From contig NC_072790.1 of NCBI RefSeq assembly GCF_028583425.1, forward strand, positions 153,754,397 through 153,818,396: 64,000 bases of DNA, in the 5' to 3' direction. The DNA comes from Eublepharis macularius (taxonomy: Eukaryota; Chordata; Lepidosauria; Squamata; Eublepharidae). Both the position numbers and the translations under genes were made by a program. The notes beneath the pieces are model-generated. The model ran no database searches. It saw only the letters and a list, made by a program, of their open reading frames with translations, and was not told the origin of the DNA. Of the stretch, positions 43,641-54,447 are shown one piece after another (position 1 is the first letter of the stretch; the number at the start of each line of letters is the position of its first letter).

Positions 43641-44948
43641 TACACAGTGCCCCCCACAACAATTACACTTCAGCTAAAATTCACAATGTTGTGATATATA
43701 AAAATCTGCATAATGTGCAGTTTGGGTCAAAATTTGTGCCTTGTAAATCAAGAGCTGTGGAGTGAATTGGGCTAAAATCATAAATGCTGACATTTACCAT
43801 AGTTACTCAAAAGGAAGGTGACTTTTAATATAAGATAATCCCCCCCCCCAAGTATGGCCAATAAATAAAAGGGATCCTAGATTCAAGATGTCCCTCGCCA
43901 AGATGCCAGCTAGCCCTTCCAACCCCCTCCCACCCTTGAGCCTCACCTCTGTCATCTCCTCCTCCACTCACAGGACAACTCTGAGAAAAGCAGCTGTTTT
44001 TAGCTGTTGTCTTTCCCCTGCTGCCTAATGAACTAAGCATGCATGTTTTTGCTGATTAGCACCATTCAAGGGCCACTATTGTAGCTTAGTGCTTGTTGGG
44101 GCTGCTGATCTTCTTGGTGTTGCCCCAAGGGTTGCTGGAGGATCTGAAGTGAAGCTGTTTTGCTTTTCCCCTCTCCATCTGTGTCTGTAGCCCCTGCAGA
44201 CCCTTCTCTTGTCTGTGTTTTGTGTAATACAAGTCAGCTTTCTTTTTTCCCTCCATTTCCTTCCTGACTTTTTCACCCACCCACTCCAAGGAAGGCCTCT
44301 GAATTGGGTTGTGTGGACTGCTTCCAGTCTACTCCCTCCCTAGCTGGTTGTAGAGGCTAGCATCCCACCATGCTTTTGAATGGTTCAACCGCAAACCAAG
44401 GCTAGATAGAGGGGATGAATGTATCCAACAGTGCTTCCAGACTGCAGGACCAAGCCAATGATAGGCACACCCATCTGTTTCTCTCTGATGGATAAAAGCC
44501 CACTACCAGGAGATCTTGCTAGTCATAGAAGGGGGGCAGCTGTACATACCAGTAAATTTGTATACAAGTTGAGGATGAAGCTCCTATTTTATAAAACCAA
44601 AAAAGGAAAAGAAAAACTGTCTTCCTTGTGATTAAATATGGTATATCAATCACCTTCTTAAATTACCTTGTGAGATATTCCACATTATGTTGTTGTGCTT
44701 CTGCTTGTTGTTTAGTTTTGTAGTCCATTCCAAGTACTCAGACATAAATGTTGACCACACAAAGGCTGCCATGAATAATAACTTCTGTTCTCAGTATGTC
44801 CTTTTGCTTGAGGCAGGCAGGTATGGTGCCAGGTATGATGTAATTGTAAATCCAAAAAGGAAACACTGCTGCAGTGGGAATCCAACACTATAAAGGGAAT
44901 GCTGAAGGTCTGGAAGCATATCTTTTACCAAATTACAGCTATAATACA
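43641..44948. other. No recognised gene or repeat
   Basis: Contains a C9 run near 43841 and no motif-bearing ORF. Confidence 0.35.
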
Positions 44949-45032
44949 GGAAGGAAGGAAGGAAGGAAGGAAGGAAGGAAGGAAGGAAGGAAGGAAGGAA
45001 GGAAGGAAGGAAGGAAGGAAGGAAGGAAGGAA
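44949..45032 (+). repeat. (GGAA)21 microsatellite
   Basis: 84 bases of perfect tetranucleotide repeat. It reads as GRKE repeats in translation, which is an artefact. GGAA is the core of ETS-factor sites, but no function is implied. Confidence 0.97.
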
Positions 45033-45264
45033 TCTACATCTATGAATATTTTGGGGCAACAGATATGAAAGTTTGCATTTTCTTCTGTACTGTTGCTACA
45101 CTTCTGTGCATTTACAGACGTAAAAAGTCAAAGCATCACAGGATTAGAAGCAGAACATAGTTTGCACAAATTAGTAACATGCTCCTTGAGGGACAATAAA
45201 TATTTTGGCATATAAATTAAATATTGAATCCACATTACAGCTGAGAAAGTTCTGGTAATATCCT

Positions 45265-46200
45265 GGAAATGGGTCCCTTTCTGGCTTATTGGAAGCCCCC
45301 TGCCCCGACTTACAGGGGCCTGGCGTTTGCAGGGCTCGCAAGAGAAGGGACAAGCAGGAGCGTCTCCTTCTCTTTTCCGGCCGTGGCTTCAGCTTCATGT
45401 GGCTCTAAACTGAGCCGCGCGGTGTACATCACCCAGCCAGCCAATCAGTGCCTGGCTGGGTGTTTGAAAGTAGGCGCCGTTGCTGGACCTGAGGGAAGGA
45501 GTTTTCCCTCAGGGCCTCCCACTTTCTATTTAGCTGGGGCTGGTGTGCAAGCCCTTCAGTCAGCTCTGGAGCAGCGATCCCCGCCCACCCTCCAGTTTTC
45601 TTGTTCTACGGTTGTAGAACCGTAGAATACAGGTTTGTCTTTGTATTAGCTTTAGGTTAGCTGGCATTGTTAGTTTCAAACCTATTGGTGTATACTTTTT
45701 GTAGCAAAAGGAGACTCCTTGGAACAGTCTCTTTGTTTAAAGTTTAACTGTCACAACTTGGGGTTGGCGGTTTGGGCGTTGGGCACTGATCCCTTGGGGG
45801 GAAGCAGGGCCTATGGGCACTGTTTCCCCATAGATGGGGATCCCCATAAGGGATCCTGGACCAGGCATGGCAGTGGCAAGCCCAGCTCAGGGGCTTCCAG
45901 GGGCTGCCTGCTTCCAGGTGATGGGGGACCCACACAGAGGCTTCCACCCAGTGTGGATCCCTAAACTGCCATCCCGCGGTGCCCCTTCAGCAGGCGGGCT
46001 GAGGGGGTGAGTGGGTCATCGGCTGGCAGGCGGGTCACCCGATGCTGGGATCCGTGCCCTAGGCAGCCAACGCTCCTTTTCTTCTGTAATCAATACAGTT
46101 GTGGCCTGTTTTTCTCCAACAAAGTTGTTTGCATATTTGTTCTCCTGCACTGTCACCCTTGCCTTTAAGCTGGCCCCACAAGCTGACAGCACTTACTGAT
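45265..46200 (+). repeat. GC-rich LTR-like block
   Basis: A sharp GC-rich island in AT-rich surroundings with CCAATCAG at about 45444, CTATTTAGC as a TATA-like word near 45528, and an ending AATCAATACAGTTGTGGCCTGTTTTTCTCC. The ending parallels the terminal repeats at 39329-39545 and 53000-53430. A solo LTR of a Ngaro-like or other retroelement is the likely identity. Boundaries are uncertain. Confidence 0.4.
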
Positions 46201-46264
46201 TGAAAGCAGTTTCATTTTTTTACTACTACTTTCTACAGCAGTCAGTATTGCCATCTTGAGAACT

Positions 46265-46455
46265 ACTGTAATACATAAAGAACCAGTTCAAATCTCATCT
46301 TGTGAGTTTAATAAATGCCTTTAAGCAAGTTACTATCAATTAGTCTCAGACTGCCATGGGAATAGCTTTTAGGGCTGTTGTGAGGATTTCTGAGATGGTA
46401 TTTTTGAAGCCCTTTAAACATGCTGCAGCACAATGTAAATGCTTAGTATCTTTCA
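46265..46455 (+). repeat. MIR/CORE-SINE-like relic
   Basis: AAGCAAGTTACTATCAATTAGTCTCAGACTGCC followed by AGGGCTGTTGTGAGGATTTCTGAG and CACAATGTAAATGC resembles the core and tail of MIR-type SINEs. It is old and diverged. Confidence 0.5.
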
Positions 46456-46926
46456 GGCACTAATTTGGCGGGTTGGACATGAAATTAGTATCTGAAGGCA
46501 AAATCAGGTAGACAGACTGGTTCATTGAGCTTAGCAGAAATTATATCAGGGTCCACGGAGGGAAGTCCAAGGCTCAACAGAAGCATAGTCAAGGTCAAGT
46601 GGGACATTAGCATCCAGAAAGCTGCCCAGGGCAGATGGAAAGCATGCAAAGATAGATACATGGATCAGCAGTATTGCATAGCCTTGTCACACTACAAAGA
46701 ATGGAGAACCCAGCCTAAAGGTAGCCTAAAGGAATTATGACTCTTCCCTGCAACAGTCACTGGAACTCTCCCATGCTTTCTCAGCTGGCCATCCTGAAAG
46801 GGTGCTGTGGGGAAGAGGAGATTGGACCAGCAGAGCTGTCCCTGAAAGCAGGCAGTTGCTGCTGATCTCAGGTTCCATTTTACAAGTCCCCACAGCATCT
46901 GACAGTCTTTCACTATATTTGTAACC
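46456..46926. other. No recognised gene or repeat
   Basis: No motif-bearing ORF or repeat identified. Confidence 0.35.
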
Positions 46927-46995
46927 TTAAGAACATAAGAGAAGCCATGTTGGATCAGGCCAATAGCCTTGGTAGTTGTCCCTGTGTTATGGAAG
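46927..46995 (-). repeat. CR1-like repeat end
   Basis: TAAGAACATAAGAGAAGCCATGTTGGATCAGGCCAATAG is the antisense form of the end of the repeat at 43422-43640 (..GATCCAGC..TTCTTATGTTCTTA). Confidence 0.65.
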
Positions 46996-48337
46996 ACAGG
47001 AGGTGAGCCATACAGGGCATATTTGGGTGGGCGAGTGAATGGGTGGTTGTGAGGGCATAGTTTAGGATTCCCCACTTGTAAAGTTCATGTTATTGTTGTG
47101 CTTTCTCTCATAGCAAGGAGCAAAAATGAGAGAGAACCTTGCCCAGGTCTATATGTACTTCCACATCTGACTTGGATGGCAAAGCAGACTTAAACCTAGT
47201 TCTTCCCAAACTAGGCCTGCCTTTCTCTCCACTAAGCTACACAGACTTGTCATTAATTTTGTATCTCTTACATACGTAATTTAAAAGGTTCGCTCATGTT
47301 GAAACATAAGATCCAGTGGTTTCAAATGAGAAATGGCAAATGGAATTTGTATGGGGAATTACTAAAGGAAGTGGTAACCATGAGAAATTATCCTCAGAAT
47401 GTCTCTAGAAATGGGGAAACATTCTGATAATTATCAAACAGGTTAATTTGCTCTGATATTTTTCAGGGTATTTTCTGCCAGGCTGCATTATCAATATAAG
47501 TTGCATGCAGGAAATTCTTTTCGTGCTACCAATTGACCCTGCAAAAAAGGCTCTGTTTTTCTTTGTCAGTCAGAACAATTACATTATTTTTATCTTTGTG
47601 GTGGAAAGATTGATAATAGAAAATGATTTGTATTTTCTGCCTGGGGAATACAACCCCAGCATATTTCCTCCAAAGACAAAAACTGCAATTGAAGAATTAT
47701 ATTCCCCTTCCAGATTATCTGTTCAAATCCCACAAAAGCACTTTTGTAAAATCAATGTAGCCAAATGTCAAACTGGAGGCTATTTTAATACCATTACTTC
47801 CCCTCAAAAATCAATATTAAAAAACGTTTCCATTTAGAATTATTTCCTCCCTTTCTTAATTCCTTATTCTCCCCTTCCATTTCTCAATTTTCTTATTGAC
47901 TTGATTTTTACTAATACCCTCCCTTCTCCAGCGCTGACATCTCTTGCTAGACAGAAACAAACCTGTAAAAATGAAAGAGGCTGAGGGCAGGGACTACATA
48001 AATCTCTTTATACCAGAGATATATTCATGTTAGCTGGCACAAATCAGCCCAAGACTTCTTGCTGCTGTTTTGTATTATAAGGATCCCCATGGGCAGCAAA
48101 TACTCTTGGGCCGTGATTTGAGCTATCACACAGTAATTTTTCCCTTGCTTTAAACTTTTAAATCATTGTCTTGCCCTTACTTCAAACCCTTGTCAATTTA
48201 ACTTCAGTGACAGCATGAGGATTACTTATAATTTTAGCTGAACAAATGGTGATGTTACCAGCACAGATACTTTCCTTCACTGTACTCATGGAGTCAGACT
48301 TCTGGTTCATTCTCAGCTCTAGAGAATTCCACCCATA
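46996..48337. other. No recognised gene or repeat
   Basis: The 110-codon ORF at 47505-47837 has no domain I recognise and is probably chance in AT-rich DNA. Confidence 0.35.
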
Positions 48338-48345
48338 GTTTGGAA

Positions 48346-48590
48346 CAGAGCTTTTTTTCTGGGAAAAGAGGTGGTGGAACTTAGTGGGTTGCCCTTGGAG
48401 AAAATGGTCACATGGCTGGTGGCTCCGTCCCCTGATCTCCAGACAGAGGGGAGTTTAGATTGAGCAGCAGGGAGGGCCATCTAAACTCCCCTCTGTCTGG
48501 AGATCAGGGGGCGGGGCCACCAGCCATGTGACCATTTTCAAGAGGTTCCAGAACTCCGTTCCACCGTGTTCCTGCTGAAAAAAAGCCCCG
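48346..48590. mobile_element. Palindromic hAT-like MITE
   Basis: 245 bases starting CAGAGCTTTTTTTC and ending AAAAAAAGCCCCG. The two arms are inverted copies over about 110 bases, perfect in the centre (CTGATCTCCAGACAGAGGGG and its inverse) around a short loop at about 48460-48478. The 8-base duplication GTTTGGAA (48338-48345 and 48591-48598) fits hAT transposition. It has no coding capacity. Confidence 0.88.
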
Positions 48591-48599
48591 GTTTGGAAC

Positions 48600-49160
48600 T
48601 AGACATGGGCACAAACCAAAAAAAAACCCCGAACCATGTAGTTCATGGTTTGTGGCATTTTCACAAACCAGGAACCACGAACCCCCATGAACTGAGGCAA
48701 GTTCACAAACTAGTTCATGGTTCATGGGGTTTAAATGCCCCTTTCTGGCTGCTTAGCAGTAGCAGGGAAAGGCGCATTTGATAGTTTAAAGGGCCCTTTC
48801 CTGCCGCTTGCAAGTGGCAGGGCCCTTTAAACTATCAGCTGGCAGGTGGGGGGATCCCAAAGCCCACAAACCCCAGCCCCCCCAGCCCCCCCCCCACTTA
48901 CCCTGGCTCTGCTCCTGGCGTGGTGGACGCCACAACCCAGCAGCAGCGAAGCAGCTGCTCCGGCCTTCTCCGCCACCCTGCGAGCCCGCAGCCTCCTCTC
49001 CCTCCTCCAGCGAGGAGTGGGAAGGCCCTTTTTGGCTTCCTCTGCTGCTATGTGGGCCCATAGGGCAGCAGAAGAGGCCAAAAATGCCCTTCCCGCCCCT
49101 CAAATGGTCGCCACTATTTGGGGTTTTTTTGGTTCGTATTCAGGTTTATGCCCATCTCTA
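48600..49160. mobile_element. hAT-like MITE with TAGAGATGGGCA-type ends
   Basis: 561 bases from TAGACATGGGCACAAACC to GTTTATGCCCATCTCTA, with an 8-base duplication TTTGGAAC (48592-48599 and 49161-49168). It contains a strong internal hairpin near 48779-48838 (GATAGTTTAAAGGGCCC and its inverse). It has the same terminal family as 17128-24790. Its target duplication overlaps that of the neighbouring MITE. Confidence 0.88.
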
Positions 49161-49168
49161 TTTGGAAC

Positions 49169-49639
49169 ACTTTTTTACTTATGCACTGCAGTGGGAGTGA
49201 ACACAGGTTCAGGGTGGGGGTAGAAAAGATTGTGTTAGTAAGGCTCTGCCCACTTTGCATGTTCAGCAGCTTATGTGTACAGTCTCCATGCATACAGACC
49301 TGTCCACTGTATACAGAGATCCTGTTTTTTGCAGGGCTCCTGTTTGAGTGTATGAGCACTACATGCATATAGTTTGTAGTTTTCTTTTCACAAACTGCTG
49401 AATGCATATAGGGAAGGACAAAATCCCATCTGCCACCCATATGGCACTTTCTAAGTCACTTGGCACTGACTATGGGGAAAGCTGTTATTTCATGTAAAGA
49501 CAAACAGAGACTTTACAATAGAATTTTAGGAAAGGCATGAGTTTATTCAGTTTCATGTCACATCAGAAAGGACTGAAGTGCTAGAAGAATATGTTATTTT
49601 ATCTGAAATTTATTTCACAGATTTCAGAAGTTAGTTCAA
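49169..49639. other. No recognised gene or repeat
   Basis: Low-complexity-free single sequence, no motif. Confidence 0.3.
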
Positions 49640-50841
49640 TAATCTGTGTTTAAGAAAAGGCAGCTCTCCCCAGCCGCAGCAACAGCCACTTGGCTGGGGG
49701 GGGCAGGATTTGCCTTCCCGGAGGAGGAGGTGGAGGCTGAAGGGCTTTCCCAGGCATCTGGGTATGCGGGGGGAGGGGGGGAGATGGAGGCCTGATAAGT
49801 TGCTCCTTGTGAGTGGAAGTTGCACCTTGTGAGCAGAAAGGAGCGGACGTGATTTTGCAGCCTTGGCTCCTTTGCGCCACGTGGTATAGTAGCAGATGGC
49901 TAAGAGTGTTCCTGGAGCGGTTCAGTTCCTGGCTTCATTCCTGCAGGGGCAAGCCTGGTGCATCAGCAAGCAGCTTGGAGGCTCAGCTTCATCCTGCTTG
50001 CCCTCCTGGGGAAGCCCAGCAGCAGACGGTTTGGAGCTCTGTGGGAAAGGATCCGCTGTAGGAGGGGGTTTGTTTACTGGGGACCCCGTACACCTTTGAT
50101 ATTCCTGTTCTTGGTGTCATCTGGCCAGCCATGTCGGTGTAGGTGTGGCACTCAGTCGTTTTTGTCACCTCCTGCAGCAGTCAAACTGCTGGGGCTCGCC
50201 AGGCTCGCTGGCCCTCAGCAACATTCGGTCAGGTTTCTTGGGGCCCCGTGGCACTTGGTGGGTGGCTGCATTAGTCCATGCCTCTCTCTGGCATCCTTCA
50301 TAGTCTCTTCAGCCTCCTTCATAGCATGAGCCTCCTGCCTCTATTCACACAGAGGGGGCACCTAAGGGTCATTATTGCTGCCGCACTAGCTGCGTGCGGT
50401 GCCCGCCCCTTTCATTGGCCTCCTTTGTACCGTAGCCCCCCTACTGGCAGCCTGAGCATGGTGGGCTTTGTCAGGGCCCATTTTGCACACATAGGGGGTT
50501 GGGGTGTGACGGGGTGAAGGGCAGTGCTGCATACCAGGAAGGGAGTTGATTTGGGTGATTTGGGGAGAACGAGTGGTTCTGGGCCTCAGGCAGGTGTTTG
50601 CAGCCCATCTCCCACTTGGACCAGCAGCCCTGGACCAGCACCCCCCACCCTTTAAGGCTGGGCCTGAGGATGGGCAAGTTTGGTCCAGTGGTTAAGAGCA
50701 ACACACCCCAGGCCAAATTTCATTGCCACTCACCTTATGGGCACACCCTGGCTACTGGGCTAGTTTGATGTAGTGATTAAGAGCAGCATTCCCCAGTGCA
50801 GGGCCCGTTAGGTGTAGTGGTTATGAGTTCCTCACATCGGC
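49640..50841 (+). repeat. 5' region of decayed Ngaro-like element (inferred)
   Basis: GC-rich sequence running without a break into the gag start at 50842. Between 50681 and 50835 three short tRNA-like heads occur (GTCCAGTGGTTAAGAGCA, GATGTAGTGATTAAGAGCA, GGTGTAGTGGTTATGAG). The left boundary is a guess based on composition. Confidence 0.35.
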
Positions 50842-52080
50842 ATGGCTGCCAGGAAGGGCACTGGCCCCTCTAAAGAGAGGCAACCTGCAAAACGCCCAGC
50901 CCCTAGATGGAATACAGGTGCAGGGGAGGACAACAACACATGTCACAGCTGGCAGGAACTACTGGATCAGATTGTGGCACTAGAGCAGGCCCAGGGTGTA
51001 CGCAACCCTAACATGGGCCCAAAATGCCAAAGGACAGCTGGGGCCTCATCCAGTGCTGCCTTGGTGTCCCCAGGTGCTGCACAACCCCAGTATGCTCAGC
51101 CAAGTGTGTCATATGCTCAGCCAAGCGCATCATATGCCCAGCCAGACACATCATATGCACAATCGGATACAGTGCAGGCCACGAGTAGGTGCAGCATTTG
51201 GCCCCAGTCGGGACAGCAAGTCTTCATGAATCAGCTGACTAGAGCAGATGGATGGCCTGCTGCTACAGTGCAAGCACCAGGGGGTGTAGGTCGACCCCTT
51301 GGGCTAACTATGGGCTTGTGCCATTTAGGGCATTGCCCTGGGAGGACACTGCCATGCCACTTGGTGATGATTTGACCCTGGTCACCAGGGAGAAGATCCT
51401 AAGGGAGGAATATGTCAACATCTTTACCCCTCTCTTCAGGGAGCTGGAGAAGAAGGATAAAGATGACCTGGAGGAGCGTGATAAGAAGCACCTTAAGCGC
51501 CGAAGGGTAGATAAAACCTGGGCTAACTGGCTATCTGGTTTTTTAATATACACAGGTGTAATTGACCGGGCACAGCTCTGGAGGGCAGCATTTCTGATCC
51601 AGTATATTGATATTATTTACAGGGGGTATTCAGCTTTCAGCGGTACTGCTTGGATATAATGAGTTTAGAATGCAGGCAGCCCTCTATGCCCTGAGATCAG
51701 GTGCACTAGCAGCTGTGGCTGCAAGCCATGTTCCCAGCTCAGCCAAATTCAGGTGATCACTCAGACAGTGGTCATCTGGTGCACAGCCCCTCTACAAGCA
51801 CCGGTGGCCACAGAGGGAAAGGATCATTCTTGAATAATGGCCCCCACCTGCTTTGCTGGGAGTTCACCTCCAAGGGGTTTGCAGCAGGAAAGTGTGTAAG
51901 TTCAGGCACAAGTGCCCCATATGCAAAGGTCCCCATCCATTCACTGCCTGCAAGAGGCAGAAGTCACTTGCGAAAGAGAAGGGGCCCCTACTGCCAACCA
52001 TGCTGCTGGACAGGGGCTGCAGCCAGTAAACCTGAGGGTCCTTGGAGCCAGACTGCAGCACTCCCCCAGGGGTGGGTGCC
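50842..52080 (+). pseudogene. Ngaro/DIRS-like gag, frameshifted
   Basis: ATG at 50842 (MAARKGTGPSKERQ), open to 51375. Homology then continues in another frame from about 51300 (LPWEDTAMPLGDDLTLVTREKIL, LFRELEKKDKDDLEERDKKHL, TWANWLSGFLIYTGVID, YIDIIYRGYSAFSGTAW) and later in a third frame. A Cys/His block near 51855-51955 has CWEF..C.RKVCKFRHKCPICKGPHPFTAC, a zinc-binding motif in the position of a nucleocapsid. It is homologous to the fragment at 1-720. At least two frame changes make it non-functional. The family assignment comes from the recombinase and hydrolase remnants downstream. Confidence 0.75.
51085..51172 (+). repeat. 21-bp minisatellite inside gag
   Basis: About four tandem units encoding SYAQPSV / SYAQPSA / SYAQPDT / SYAQSDT. 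Confidence 0.85.
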
Positions 52081-52279
52081 ATCCTGTTCTAGGGACCAGA
52101 TCCCCCCTGCATGCCATCAGACCCACAATTGGTGGCTGGCTCGGGGCAGGGCTGTTTGGGCAAAGACCACAAGGGGTGTGCTGAGGTGGGACTACTTGTG
52201 GGCTGCACTTCTTTTGATCAAGTGGCCAAGTTTGTGAGGATGTGGGAATTTTAAAAAAGGCAAGATGATATTAAGTCCA

Positions 52280-52460
52280 TCTCAGGCATTCCTGGGGATT
52301 AAGCTGGGCACAGGGCCTAACAAATAGCAAATTCAGCACCCCTTTCTTTCCGTATTGCGACAACTTCCACTGAGTGATCCAACGGGGCCCACAATTCAAG
52401 GGTAGGGCAGTGGTGCTCCTCCACCTACCTAGCATGCATTTGCCCTCTGAATCAAGTGAG
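52280..52460 (+). pseudogene. Tyrosine recombinase C-terminal remnant
   Basis: One frame reads LSFRIATTSTE at 52342-52374, corresponding to the HSFRIGAAT box of YR retroelement recombinases, where the Arg is catalytic. A nearby frame reads RVGQWCSSTYLACICP at about 52400-52450, matching the GRWRSxAYxxYIRP box that holds the catalytic Tyr. Here the Tyr of STY is present and the Gly-Arg-Trp has become Gly-Gln-Trp. Stops lie between them. RT and RNase H were not found between this and gag, so an internal deletion is inferred. Confidence 0.65.
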
Positions 52461-52489
52461 CCCTTACTAACACTATTTTCTTCTAGGTG

Positions 52490-52933
52490 GGGGCCAGCAA
52501 AGGGGGCCAGTATCCTCATCTGTGGCCACAGCATGGTTTTATGGCAGCACCTCAAGTCAAGAGGTTGCTGTTTGGGTCCCAGCTTGGCTTGAGGCAGTGG
52601 GGCCACTGTTGTGTGATGACCTGGGCTGTTAAGGCTAAGGCCCCTTTCCTTGCAGGCACAGGCAACTTGCAGGAGATAGGCAAGTGCTGGCCTTATGTTC
52701 TGATGATCAGGTCTGCAGTGCTTTTGTGCCGGTCGGGCAGAAAGCGTTGGACCCTGCAGCAATAGAAAAGTCTAGGCGAAGGGCGAGTAGAGACTTCTTC
52801 AAAAGCCTTCATGAGTGGGACTGGAATTTATCCACCCCATCTGCAAATCGGGACCAAATATGCATACCTCTACTGAGGGGATATAGTTCACCTGTCAATG
52901 AAAGGGAATGAAATATTCATGGAAGGCCTGTAG
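52490..52933 (+). pseudogene. SGNH hydrolase-like remnant
   Basis: Just after the recombinase piece, a frame reads ILICGHSMVLWQHL..GPSLALRQWGH, resembling the opening of SGNH-type hydrolases (GHS in place of GDS). A later frame reads GDIVHLSMKGNEIFMEGL-stop at 52877-52933, matching the closing block with the catalytic Asp and His (DxVHLSxxGN). Some Ngaro elements are known to carry an SGNH hydrolase after the recombinase. Several stops and shifts lie between the blocks, so this is a relic. Confidence 0.65.
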
Positions 52934-52959
52934 CAAGGGCTTATGGTGGCCTTAAGCCA

Positions 52960-53430
52960 CTTGTGGGGTGTGAAGGCCTAAGCAGAGGCTTGGCCTTTGT
53001 GGTGGGAGGTTAGATGTAGGGGGGAGAGCAGCAGGACGGCGAGCACCCATGGCATATCCTTGGCCATATCCCCATTGGTGGAGAATTAGGGTCTGTCAGG
53101 AGTGGCTGGCTGCTTTGCGGCCCAGTGGTGAGGACAAACACCCATGTGGGAAAATCCCTGGACAAACCAGTCCTCCCCCAGCTTTGCGGAGCGGGGAGAG
53201 CTTTAAAGGGCTGAACCACATCACCTGGCCAAGCCGGGGCACAACCATATGATGGATGGCTTACACCCAGGGCAGAAGGTGGCTCACCCAGACAGGTCAG
53301 TGTGGAGGTCCAGGGCCTGACCTGTACTGTTAGGCCCTTGCCGTGGTTGCAAGTTATCTTGTCATTATTCAATAAATGGCCCTTTATATCCCAACTCTAG
53401 CGTCTGCCTCTTCATTCTGACTGGGGGAGG
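52960..53430 (+). repeat. 3' terminal region of the Ngaro-like element
   Basis: Ends with CAATAAATGGCCCTTTATATCC and GTCTGCCTCTTCATTCTGACTGGGG, shared with 39329-39545. AATAAA would be the poly(A) signal. Confidence 0.6.
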
Positions 53431-54229
53431 GGGCAATGCACTTATTCCATGTAAGTTACACATGGGCCTTTCTATTGTATGATGTAAACCTGACGTTTTC
53501 TGTAGGAAACATTTTTTTCAATTAACAAGAGACTTGTATGTATAATGGCAGAACTGTTCTGAGTCTTAACTTCTTTACAAACAGACTATATTGTGGTTGG
53601 AGGTACCCCAAAATAATTTTTTTGAATAATTCATAGATCATTTCAGGTCTGGAGAACAGGCATGTTTACTTGGAAGTAAACCACAGTAAGTTGTCAGACA
53701 TACTCCCTGGAAAGTATGCACATGATTATATCCTATGTCATGTCTACCTTATTACTTCTTACAGACAACATAGTTTGTTGCAGCAAAATAGTAATTCACA
53801 TTTCCAGATCACAGTAAGAATCAATAGATCAATAATTATATGAATGCCTGTATGTTTCCTTTAAAAAGCCTGAAAAAGTAGACCAGTGTAAGTTTCGTGG
53901 TAGAAATACTGCTTAACTATATATAATTTCTGTACATGTTTCTAAAAAATGTCATTCTGCCTTACAGAGATTTTAATTAAGAACTCAGAATCTCTCTCTT
54001 GCTTGCAACAACTTTATTAAAAGCTATTTTAATGAAAACAATGGAAACAATAAAAACAATGGAAAAAGCATATTTGCCCATTGTCAACCAGTAGCTACTA
54101 AGGCAATTAGCCCTAGTAGGATGCTGATGGAAAGCCTATGCAGGGAGACTTTACCCATCATATGACAGCTTCCACTTCAACTAAATGTGAACTCATTCCT
54201 AGAAAAAAATTGCAGCTTGAATACCAGTT
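53431..54229. other. No recognised gene or repeat
   Basis: AT-rich, no motif. Confidence 0.35.
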
Positions 54230-54447
54230 GTTGGTAGAGAGTGCCCTCAAGTCATAGCTGACTTATGGCAACCCCAGATAGGGCTTTCATGGCAAGAGAC
54301 TAACAGAGATGGTTTGCTATTGCCTAGCTCTGCAACTCTGGTCTTCTTTGGAAGTCTCCCACCCAATTACTAACCAAGGCCAACCCTGCTTAGCTTCTGA
54401 GAGCTGATGAGATCAGGCTCACCTGGGCTATCCAAGTCAGGGTGAAT
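54230..54447 (-). repeat. 5S rRNA-derived SINE
   Basis: On the minus strand the first half reads like 5S rRNA: CCTGATCTCATCAGCTCTC, AGAAGCTAAGCAGGGTTGG, CCTTGGTTAGTAATTGGG and TGGGAGAC, covering the 5S internal promoter. The second half ends with GGTTGCCATAAGTCAGCTATGACTTGAGGGCACT, a LINE/SINE-type tail. It is not a functional 5S gene because the 3' part of 5S is replaced. Confidence 0.85.

Noticed and set aside
44874-45068. ORF with GRKE tandem repeats
   Set aside because: It is only the translation of the (GGAA)n microsatellite.
47505-47837. Possible host exon (110 codons)
   Set aside because: No domain, no codon-use or splice signal that stands out, and AT-rich DNA yields such frames by chance.
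54230-54447. 5S rRNA gene on the minus strand
   Set aside because: Only the first part of 5S is present and it is diverged. A LINE-type tail replaces the 3' end.
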